This document shows, piece after piece, positions 1 to 6,469 of a DNA stretch of 7,465 nucleotides. Made by a program: the position numbers and the translations under genes. The notes beneath the pieces were generated by a model, which saw nothing but the letters and a program-made list of their open reading frames with translations, was not told the origin of the DNA and did no database searches. The stretch's first letter is position 1, and each line of letters starts with the position of its first letter. Source of the DNA: JANRKG01 sp033763635 (GTDB taxonomy: Bacteria > Cyanobacteriota > Cyanobacteriia > GCF-001939115); contig JANRKG010000254.1 of NCBI GenBank assembly GCA_033763635.1, positions 1-7,465 on the forward strand, in the 5' to 3' direction.

Positions 1-562
1 CCTGAACGGTTAAAGAGCGCCACTGCTGGGAGGCACTCTGGCGAGTCTCCCAAAGTTGATGACCATTCTTATTAGATATATCAAATAGGTTCAATTTTAG
101 TTGTCTGGGGTTGTTACTTCGAAGTTGGGCACGCAGGGCGATCGGTCCCTCTGGAAGTCCCTGTAAGGGTCCAATTCCCACTAACATCAATTGATCGACG
201 GGTTGCCAGAGTCGCACCCGCAGAAAGGGGCGTTCCTCATCCCGCATCACCCGCAATTCATACTTCGCATTTGTTGTGAGGGTCATCCCTGGTAAGAGAT
301 TTTGATCTGTATTGTCTTGAAAGTTAGGGTTGGGATTAAAGGGTTGGAGTGGTGAGGCATCAATCACCCAGCGCCTCTGCTGATAGGTCGCCATCAATCC
401 CTTGAGAATCTTCCGTTCTTCATCCCAATTGCCCACATTGATTAAGCGAATTTGCTGCCCTTCCCGTGCGGTTAAGGTAACAACTGTATTATCCGATCGC
501 AACCGTCTCAGTTCCCCAAAAGTTCCTGACAGAACCATTGCACCGGGCTGTAGGGGAAGCAG
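1..562 (-). other. C-terminal module shared with the neighbouring acyltransferase, copy B (partial)
   Basis: Protein residues 591-777 of the left-edge gene. The stretch from Leu594 to Leu646 aligns without gaps to residues 506-558 of the acyltransferase, with 23 of 53 identities by my count, including an ELRRLR/QLRRLR block and a GNW/GSW block. Further on, NFQD (670-673) matches NFQD (582-585), and Trp771 matches Trp686. The second part reads like a jelly-roll carbohydrate-binding domain (an opening N-x-NFQD, then alternating hydrophobic strands). That fold assignment is inference. The copy is cut by the window edge. Confidence 0.7.
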
Positions 563-2332
563 GTCCGCAGTCGGCGAGAGGAGAGAAACACCCGGAGCCA
601 AGTTGGTCACTTGTGGTTGATAAAATGCCTCCAGGACTCCGGTTTCATCCGGAAATTCCTGATCGAGGTTACTCATCTGAGAGGCAGGGAGATGGCGGAG
701 GCAAACAATCAGGTTTTGTCCACTATTGAGGGTCAGTTCAAAATCACACCGAAAATTTGATAGGGAAGTTGAGAAGTGTTGTTCTGCCTTTTGCACCTGT
801 TCAGCGATCGGCGGTTGGGCTGCGCGGCGTTGCACAGGAATGACTACCGCACCAAATTCAATTAAATTGACTGGGTTCTTTTGATAAAAGGCAGGATCGG
901 GCTGATTGAAATATTGACGAAAGGGAAACATCTGTCGCAGTAACGGACTGTCCCCAAACGTATCATGGACCAGGAAGTTGATCCCTCCCTTCCAAATTCC
1001 CGAATCAATCGTAAAAGGGCGCATATCATTGCCCGGAAACAGAAACGCAATCCGATCCTCCCTTCTAGATAGAATCTGCTGCATCTGTTGTTGAGCGTGC
1101 GTATTGACCTGAACTTCATTCAGGTAATACTGGGCAGAGGGAAGCCCAACCGCGATCGCAGCTCCCAAACCCGCAACGCCCGCCCATGTCCAGGCCACGC
1201 CATGCCAGGGAATCGGAAAGAGGACGACGATCGCCCAGAGTCCAGCTTGAAAAAGGGTTGCTGCTTCAGACCACGTTACGGTTACATAGCGAGAGTACAA
1301 AATGAGATGGTACAGGGCAGTAGACACCACCAGACCTGCTAAGACTCCTCGCTGGGAACGATTTTGGGCAAAGGGCAACAATCCTAGAAATATCAGAGGC
1401 GCAATCACCGATAGTCCGACTCGCCAGGGAGATCGGGGAACTGTGACCATTAACCATTGCCAGTAGGGTTCCTGGGAACCAACGGACTGTCCAAAGATAC
1501 GTAAATCTGCAAAGAATTGCTGTAAATGGCTCAAATTTCCCTGATACAGCAGCAAAAGAACGAGTAGAAATACGCCTCCTGTCGTGAGAGCAGTCAGACT
1601 TCCCATGAGAAGAGACCGCAGCCAGTTACGTTGGGTGATGAACCAACCTAAGCCGATCGCAATGGGGAACAACGTGAGGGTTAATTTCACACTCAAAGCG
1701 AGGCCAGCAAACAGGCCAAGCCACAACGCATCCCGATAACTCCATTCCGAATCCTGAGCAGGCCAGCGGGTATAAAAGCCAGCCATGAGCAATCCAACCC
1801 AAATCACCCACACCGGATAATCGGGTTGCAGAATCGCATAGAACCCATAAATTCCGGCAATTCCGGGTGGATAGTAAATTAGGAGCCAAAACAGGGCCGC
1901 TCCTAAGCGACTTCGCAAGGAAACCAGAGGCTGAATGGCCCACTGGAAAGCAGCGATCGCTGCCCCATGAGCAACTAAAAGCGATAGATAACTGAAAACC
2001 TCAATGCGTTGGGAAGAATCATCGATCGCATAGCCCACTCCTGATAGGAATAATTGGATTACCCGATGAGTGAGGTCTACCAGTTGCGCCTGGGGCAAGA
2101 ACACATAGCGATCGGCATCATATAACTGTCGTAATGAATAGAAATAGCGATACCCCAGGCTTTCCTCATACTGGCCTGTCAGGGTATAGCCATGAATGAC
2201 GACCCACAATAAAGGCAACAGAAGCCCCGCAGCAAAGATCAGGGTCGGCAGCCAATCTTGCCAAACCTTCGCCTTAAACCAGGGGGCCGATGGCACCGCA
2301 GATTGATTGAGGGAAGACGAGTGTGTTCTCAT
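1..2332 (-). CDS. Polytopic membrane protein, probable GT-C type glycosyltransferase with C-terminal carbohydrate-binding-like module (partial, 3' end off window)
   Basis: The reading frame is open from an ATG at 2332-2330 to the left edge: 777 codons with no stop. The start is supported by AGGAGA six bases upstream. Residues 1-400 hold about ten hydrophobic segments (for example 28-47, 112-132, 143-163, 238-262, 305-320, 328-346, 380-398). A long loop after the first segment contains Asp72-Ala-Asp74, in the place where GT-C enzymes carry their acidic catalytic motif. Residues 400-590 look soluble and probably extracytoplasmic, with Cys529 and Cys544 as a possible disulfide. From about 591 the protein carries the same module as the C-terminus of the acyltransferase encoded just upstream. 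The layout (acidic loop, many helices, outer C-terminal domain) fits enzymes that use lipid-phosphate sugars, but no family signature is decisive. A non-enzymatic membrane protein is possible. Coding status is near certain, function moderate. By alignment with its neighbour, about 39 residues are missing. Confidence 0.85.
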   Translation of the reverse strand, partial: MRTHSSSLNQSAVPSAPWFKAKVWQDWLPTLIFAAGLLLPLLWVVIHGYTLTGQYEESLGYRYFYSLRQLYDADRYVFLPQAQLVDLTHRVIQLFLSGVGYAIDDSSQRIEVFSYLSLLVAHGAAIAAFQWAIQPLVSLRSRLGAALFWLLIYYPPGIAGIYGFYAILQPDYPVWVIWVGLLMAGFYTRWPAQDSEWSYRDALWLGLFAGLALSVKLTLTLFPIAIGLGWFITQRNWLRSLLMGSLTALTTGGVFLLVLLLLYQGNLSHLQQFFADLRIFGQSVGSQEPYWQWLMVTVPRSPWRVGLSVIAPLIFLGLLPFAQNRSQRGVLAGLVVSTALYHLILYSRYVTVTWSEAATLFQAGLWAIVVLFPIPWHGVAWTWAGVAGLGAAIAVGLPSAQYYLNEVQVNTHAQQQMQQILSRREDRIAFLFPGNDMRPFTIDSGIWKGGINFLVHDTFGDSPLLRQMFPFRQYFNQPDPAFYQKNPVNLIEFGAVVIPVQRRAAQPPIAEQVQKAEQHFSTSLSNFRCDFELTLNSGQNLIVCLRHLPASQMSNLDQEFPDETGVLEAFYQPQVTNLAPGVSLLSPTADLLPLQPGAMVLSGTFGELRRLRSDNTVVTLTAREGQQIRLINVGNWDEERKILKGLMATYQQRRWVIDASPLQPFNPNPNFQDNTDQNLLPGMTLTTNAKYELRVMRDEERPFLRVRLWQPVDQLMLVGIGPLQGLPEGPIALRAQLRSNNPRQLKLNLFDISNKNGHQLWETRQSASQQWRSLTVQ
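1152..1159. repeat. HIP1 octamer GCGATCGC
   Basis: Exact copy of the palindromic octamer that is over-represented in many cyanobacterial genomes. It lies inside the left-edge gene and encodes part of an AIA stretch in a membrane helix. Confidence 0.85.
1953..1960. repeat. HIP1 octamer GCGATCGC
   Basis: Second exact copy, also within the left-edge gene, again at an Ala-Ile-Ala run. Confidence 0.85.
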
Positions 2333-2338
2333 CCGTTC

Positions 2339-2344
2339 TCTCCT
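2339..2344 (-). promoter_or_regulatory. Ribosome binding site of the left-edge membrane protein gene
   Basis: On the minus strand this reads AGGAGA, followed by six bases and then the ATG at 2332. It is the clearest Shine-Dalgarno match in the window and fixes the start of a gene whose frame otherwise stays open some way upstream. Confidence 0.7.
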
Positions 2345-2401
2345 GGCTCTAAAACCCCATCCGCAGTTTGAAGCAGCTCCACGCTAATTACGGAGTGGAT
2401 G

Positions 2402-4597
2402 TTAGGGCAAGATCCCCTGAAACAGGCTAAATTCCCGCACATCAAACCAGTCGTTTGCTTGTACATCAGTTAGACCGAGCGAAAAGTGGTCACTGGGATC
2501 GGGATATTGAACGTTACGAACCTGAAGGCTCAGTTTTTGCCACTCCAGTCTGGCAGGTTTGATGACTTGATACCCTTCGGCTTTGCCATTTGAGTCGATG
2601 CGATCGTAAAGGGTCAGGGTGATCTGACCTGTAGAATGGGCACGAACACTTCCCTGTAAGGTTGCTGGCACCTGATCCATCCCCAATGGAGGCAGCAAAC
2701 TTCCAACCAACACAAGATGTTTTTCAGGGCGAGTTGCAGAAATTCGAACAAAAGAGCCTCTGGCATCTTTGAGGAGACGAACCGTATACCCCCCATCCGG
2801 TGGGCTGACGGAAAACCCTTTGATAGGTTCCTGAAGGGTACTGTCCTGGAAATTCGCGTTTTCATTGAGGGGTTGGACGAAGGAGGGGTCCAGGGTCAAC
2901 TGAGAACTCTTAACGACCCCTGGCAAGCCTTGAAAAGCTTGACTTTCAGAATTCCAAGATCCCAGATTGGCAACCTGAAGGGTTTGCCCTTCCTGAAGCT
3001 TGAGAGATACCCACCGTCCATCTTCTCGCAAGCGTCGCAATTGATAGGGTGGACCCATCAGGACAATGTTTCCTGGCTTCAGGATTGTTTGTTTGCCTTG
3101 CGAATCCGTAACGAGGGTATTGGTTGAAAGGCGATTCGTTGAAGGCACATAGAGAACCCTGAATGGGTCCGATCGCACAATCTGCTCCTGATTGATCCCC
3201 AAAAAATTCAGCATTGGGGAAAATCGCGTTTGGGTTGAGGCTCCAAAATAAAGTTGGATACCAACCTGTAATAGCGTCCAAGTGAATAGGCTAACTAAAG
3301 TTATCACCCACCATCCGTCGCGCGTCAAGAAATTCCAGGGGCGCATGGGTTTTCGCAACAGCCAACCCAGTTTGAGCAGCAAGAAGGGCTGTTCGATCAG
3401 GCCATAGGTGAGAGAGGCGAATCCCAATGTCGTTGAGAGATAGAGCAGAAACGTCATCGTCACCATAAATTGACGTTCGCCCATGCTCTCTAATACCAGA
3501 GAACCCGTATCGTACTTCACAATGGTTTGGGCAATCAGGTGCCACAGATACAGGCCGTAGGTCAGAAGCCCGAACCGTTGCATGATGGGCGATCGTAACA
3601 AGCGGCAAAGGAGCGCTTCCCGATTCGCCAGAACCCACACAATCCCCAGAGCAAAGAGACTTCCAGTGACACCATAAATGAAAATACTGGTGCCTGAATA
3701 GGGATACCAGAGATGGTCTTGCCAGATGAGGGTCAGGGCGACGATGGCCCCTAGCAAAGAAATCCCAACGACAGGCTGCTGCATGAAGGGTATCCAGGAG
3801 GGTTCTTTGCCTTCTTGCTGAGTGACAAACCAGCCCGCAAAGCCACCTGCCAGAAAAACATCACAGTAGGTCAACGTTGCATAGTACATTCCCCCCTGGG
3901 AACCCAGAGAACTATTATCCACAGGTAGGGTCAAAAACCAGGCCCGAAAACTCAGCCCGATCGCAATGAGGAGAGCCACAATCCACAGTAGCCGCCGTTT
4001 TCGAGGCAGAAGAACACTCAATAGAAACGGAAAAAAGAGATAGAACTGTTCTTCAACCGCAATGCTCCATAGGACGACCAGAAACGGAGGAGAGGAGTCG
4101 GTATAGCCACCCACCGCATTAAACGCCAGACTCCAATTAGAGAGAAAAGTCAGGTAGAACCAGAAGTGCTGTTGTAACCACTGCCATTGACCTGGATTAT
4201 CCGTACCCCACAGCCCCCCTGGCATTGCAAGCAACAGGGCAATGAGTAACATGAAAAAATAGAGGGGCCAGATACGAAAAAAACGTCGCCCCAAAAACTG
4301 TTTGATTTTGAAAGATCCCGTTTTACGGTACTCCCGCACCCCTAAAAAGGTCAGCAGAAAGGCCGAAAGGGTATAGAAAAAAATCACTGCCAGATTCGGC
4401 AGAGATAAGCGATGCATGCCTGCAATCAGCACTGATAACCAGGATGGTGCTTCCTCTTTCCCTGAGGCCAGACTATAGTGAGCGACCACAACGAACAAAC
4501 ATGCGATCGCTCGCAATCCGTCTAATTCAGAAATCCGCTCGGGAAGGACGCTTTTTAACGGATTTTCAATTACTGGTTGCTGATCATCATGCACCAT
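2402..4597 (-). CDS. Acyltransferase family 3 (OafA/YrhL-like) membrane O-acyltransferase with extra C-terminal module
   Basis: A 731-residue integral membrane enzyme expected to transfer an acyl group, often acetyl, to a sugar hydroxyl of a surface glycan. The family marks are clear: ELDGLRAIACLFVVVAHY near the N-terminus gives the Arg29-x10-His40 motif of the active site. RRFFRIWPLYFF lies at 104-115, WSIAVEEQFYLFFP at 177-190, GLYLWHL at 348-354 and IEQP at 401-404. About ten helices cover residues 28-410. A further helix at about 429-450 should carry the rest (451-731) across the membrane, as in SGNH-fused members of this family. Here the tail shows no SGNH hydrolase motifs and instead resembles the tail of the next gene. 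A TGA lies directly before the ATG in frame, so the start cannot be further upstream; only weak GTGG/AGGGA sequences precede it. The gene sits 108 bases after the glycosyltransferase and 69 bases before the left-edge gene. The acyl donor and acceptor are unknown. Confidence 0.93.
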   Translation of the reverse strand: MVHDDQQPVIENPLKSVLPERISELDGLRAIACLFVVVAHYSLASGKEEAPSWLSVLIAGMHRLSLPNLAVIFFYTLSAFLLTFLGVREYRKTGSFKIKQFLGRRFFRIWPLYFFMLLIALLLAMPGGLWGTDNPGQWQWLQQHFWFYLTFLSNWSLAFNAVGGYTDSSPPFLVVLWSIAVEEQFYLFFPFLLSVLLPRKRRLLWIVALLIAIGLSFRAWFLTLPVDNSSLGSQGGMYYATLTYCDVFLAGGFAGWFVTQQEGKEPSWIPFMQQPVVGISLLGAIVALTLIWQDHLWYPYSGTSIFIYGVTGSLFALGIVWVLANREALLCRLLRSPIMQRFGLLTYGLYLWHLIAQTIVKYDTGSLVLESMGERQFMVTMTFLLYLSTTLGFASLTYGLIEQPFLLLKLGWLLRKPMRPWNFLTRDGWWVITLVSLFTWTLLQVGIQLYFGASTQTRFSPMLNFLGINQEQIVRSDPFRVLYVPSTNRLSTNTLVTDSQGKQTILKPGNIVLMGPPYQLRRLREDGRWVSLKLQEGQTLQVANLGSWNSESQAFQGLPGVVKSSQLTLDPSFVQPLNENANFQDSTLQEPIKGFSVSPPDGGYTVRLLKDARGSFVRISATRPEKHLVLVGSLLPPLGMDQVPATLQGSVRAHSTGQITLTLYDRIDSNGKAEGYQVIKPARLEWQKLSLQVRNVQYPDPSDHFSLGLTDVQANDWFDVREFSLFQGILP
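2405..3085 (-). other. C-terminal module shared with the left-edge membrane protein, copy A (complete)
   Basis: Protein residues 505-731 of the acyltransferase. The first part (506-558) aligns with residues 594-646 of the next gene product. The second part, from about 575, opens with N-x-NFQD, has a strand region SVRAHSTGQITLTLYD, then WQKLSLQV at 686-693, FSLGL at 705-709, and ends WFDVREFSLF at 717-726. That order (an Asn/Phe opening, a Trp-led strand, a closing strand with Asp-Val) resembles galactose-binding-like jelly rolls such as CBM4/9 domains. The resemblance is at motif level only. I know of no named family for the first part. Confidence 0.65.
4503..4510. repeat. HIP1 octamer GCGATCGC
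   Basis: Third exact copy, in the first helix of the acyltransferase, next to its Arg-x10-His motif. Confidence 0.85.
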
Positions 4598-4705
4598 TCA
4601 ATCCACTTTTCCCTGATCTTGCAGCCCAAGGATCTCAATCGTTGGAAACCGTTATCCAATCCTTTGAACCCTGGAGATGCGATCGAACTTGGTAACAGCC
4701 CTCAT

Positions 4706-5488
4706 TTACTTTAGATAAGTCGAACTGAGTGTGTTATTCCGTTTTCGGATTTCCTGCTTGCTGCTACTGTCATTCACCATTAACTTCAGTTGGTAAACCT
4801 GCAAAAGCAGCCCTAGTAAGGTTTTTCCCACATTCACAAAATTCTTTACCCGCACCGCATCGGTTTTTCCAACGGCTCCGGGAACAGGTGCTTGCACATA
4901 GGAATACCCTAACTTCAGTAATTTGACAAGAATTTCCCCCTGAAATCCAAAGCGCTCGCTGGTAATATCAATATCCGCAAATGCCTCGCGACGGTAAATC
5001 GCAGAACCATTGTAGTATTTGATATTTAAACCAAACAGGAAATTGAGCATCACAGTATAGCTGCGGGAAATGAGATACCGCGTCAGAGACTTGATTTGCT
5101 TCAAGTTTGGAACATACCCCACGACAATATCAGCTTTTCCAATCTGTTCAAACATCGTGACCAAATTGGCAGGGGGCAATCCCCCATCACTAAAGACAAT
5201 CATGATGTACTCAAACCGAGCTTCTGCAACACCTCGCTTATAAGAGGCTCCCAACCCCAAGTTCTTTGCACTGTGAAAAACGCGAATGTGACCATAATCC
5301 TTTGCCAGGTGCTCCATCACTGCCCCGGTTTGGTCTGTACTTCCATCATTAATCAGTAGCAGCTCGTAATCAGAAAAATAGTCTGGCAAAACGTCCAGAA
5401 CTTCCATCACTGTTTTCTGAACATTTGCTTCCTCATTCAGGGCAGGAATAATGATGGAAATGGTAGGCTGAGACAGGTTTTTAATCAT
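4706..5488 (-). CDS. Family 2 glycosyltransferase, polyprenyl-phosphate sugar synthase (DPM1)-like
   Basis: A 260-residue GT-A fold enzyme. It starts with the typical strand ISIIIPALNEEANV (10-23), then LLINDGSTD (44-52) with the nucleotide-binding Asp48. NLGLGASYKRGV (76-87) follows. The usual metal-binding DXD is replaced by Phe99-Ser-Asp101 before GLPPANL, so only its second Asp remains. YNGSAIYRREAF (159-170) and GFQGEILVKLLKLGYSYVQAPVP (181-203) match the acceptor-side motifs of this family. There is no clear membrane helix at the C-terminus, so it is probably a cytoplasmic or peripheral enzyme, like the short DPM1 type. Known relatives transfer a sugar from a nucleotide sugar to polyprenyl phosphate; that role is inferred here from similarity and from the membrane proteins encoded alongside. 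The sugar is unknown. The start has a weak AAGAG-like ribosome site. It lies 72 bases after the methyltransferase gene. Confidence 0.9.
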   Translation of the reverse strand: MIKNLSQPTISIIIPALNEEANVQKTVMEVLDVLPDYFSDYELLLINDGSTDQTGAVMEHLAKDYGHIRVFHSAKNLGLGASYKRGVAEARFEYIMIVFSDGGLPPANLVTMFEQIGKADIVVGYVPNLKQIKSLTRYLISRSYTVMLNFLFGLNIKYYNGSAIYRREAFADIDITSERFGFQGEILVKLLKLGYSYVQAPVPGAVGKTDAVRVKNFVNVGKTLLGLLLQVYQLKLMVNDSSSKQEIRKRNNTLSSTYLK

Positions 5489-5560
5489 TAGTTCAGTTCA
5501 CTCTTCACAACCACAACGGGATAGGCACGATCGCCAACTACACACCAAACAGGGAAGCCT

Positions 5561-6415
5561 TTAGAAACGCCAGTGGTAAAGATGGGGGGTCAAGGGATAC
5601 AGAAAACGAGGAACCTTTAACCAGCGCAAGGTAAAGACGGGCGGGAACAATGCCCACGGAGAAATGGGACAGGGGATTTTTTTCAAGACAGATCTGGGAA
5701 ACGTTTTTCGTCCTAATGCGGCCATTGCCTGGGGCGACCAGAAGTACATATCCAGTTTTGATCCTAGAACACGTTTCGCACGGTTCCACAGGAAATTCTG
5801 TAGCCACCAGAAGGGCAGCCAGGGACTTACTTCAAAGATCAGCAGGTTGCCACCCGGTTTAATCACCCGTCCAAATTCTTCAAAGGCACAAGCCACATTC
5901 TGCCGTGTTTCGCTGACCCTGTTTCCAATCATGTGGTGAACCGAGTAGAAGCAGACGATCGTATCCACCGATTGATCAGCAAAGGGAAGTTGGGTTGCGC
6001 TGCCACAAACTCGAATATCCGCTTTCGGATTTGCCCGAATGGACTTGAAGGACGGATCAAGCCCTGCAACTAAACAGGGATTTTGATGCTCATAGGGCAG
6101 CATGGAACTACACCCCACATCTAGCACCAGAGAGTTGGGGGTGAGAAAAGGCTGAACTAGCTTGACCTGTTGCTCATAAAAGACCCGCCAGGTGGCTTCG
6201 TCCTGATTGGCAATTTCCATCACCTCATACTTTTCATCAAACACAGAGGATGGGATATGATTGCCCATCACAAACACACCATCCAGCAGCAGTCCCTTAA
6301 ACCCACAGTTTTTACACAGCAGATCGCTATCGTTTGCTTCAAAACTACTATGACAACAGGGGCAAGCAATCGATTGCTCAATCACTTCTTGCATCTTGCT
6401 AGAGTATCTGGACAT
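5561..6415 (-). CDS. Class I SAM-dependent methyltransferase with N-terminal zinc ribbon
   Basis: A 284-residue protein. Residues 18-37 form a zinc ribbon (Cys18-Pro-Cys20-Cys21 and Cys34-Lys-Asn-Cys37). The Rossmann methyltransferase core follows: motif I VLDVGCSS at 97-104 for S-adenosylmethionine binding, the acidic residue Asp120 in GLDPS at the end of strand 2, LPFADQSVD at 143-151, the YSVHH segment at 157-161, and RVIKPGG at 183-189. The last 90 residues are rich in Trp, Pro and Phe and may touch a lipid or membrane. The ribbon-plus-methyltransferase order recalls the rRNA methyltransferase RlmA, but the setting among glycan genes argues for a sugar or lipid-linked substrate. That is inference. 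AAGG lies nine bases before the ATG. A Met at residue 8 is a less likely alternative start. It begins 54 bases after the upstream gene ends. Confidence 0.88.
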   Translation of the reverse strand: MSRYSSKMQEVIEQSIACPCCHSSFEANDSDLLCKNCGFKGLLLDGVFVMGNHIPSSVFDEKYEVMEIANQDEATWRVFYEQQVKLVQPFLTPNSLVLDVGCSSMLPYEHQNPCLVAGLDPSFKSIRANPKADIRVCGSATQLPFADQSVDTIVCFYSVHHMIGNRVSETRQNVACAFEEFGRVIKPGGNLLIFEVSPWLPFWWLQNFLWNRAKRVLGSKLDMYFWSPQAMAALGRKTFPRSVLKKIPCPISPWALFPPVFTLRWLKVPRFLYPLTPHLYHWRF

Positions 6416-6469
6416 TTTAAAGAACCTTGCTCCTCACCGAAAAAACCCAAATAAAGTCTAATGTTAAAC

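Noticed and set aside
402..729. Two overlapping plus-strand open frames of 63 to 72 codons
   Set aside because: They are antisense to the shared C-terminal module of the left-edge gene, have no ribosome site worth noting, and have shadow-like composition.
1626..1943. 105-codon minus-strand frame overlapping the left-edge gene
   Set aside because: It is in a different frame of the same strand, within the helix-coding part of the real gene, and has no motif of its own.
2348..2401. Possible terminator hairpin between the acyltransferase and the left-edge gene (TCCAC/GTGGA arms, with GGGGTTTT nearby)
   Set aside because: The arms are only five bases with a 12-base loop, and the T run does not follow the stem directly. 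Close spacing and a strong ribosome site right after it argue for read-through.
2717..3127. 136-codon open frame on the plus strand
   Set aside because: It lies wholly inside and antisense to the acyltransferase tail, which is supported by homology with the next gene. Its sequence is basic and low in recognisable motifs.
4642..4659. Small inverted repeat TTGGA/TCCAA in the gap before the acyltransferase
   Set aside because: A five-base stem with an eight-base loop is expected by chance, with no T run or operator-like context. No clear promoter boxes were seen in this 108-base gap either.
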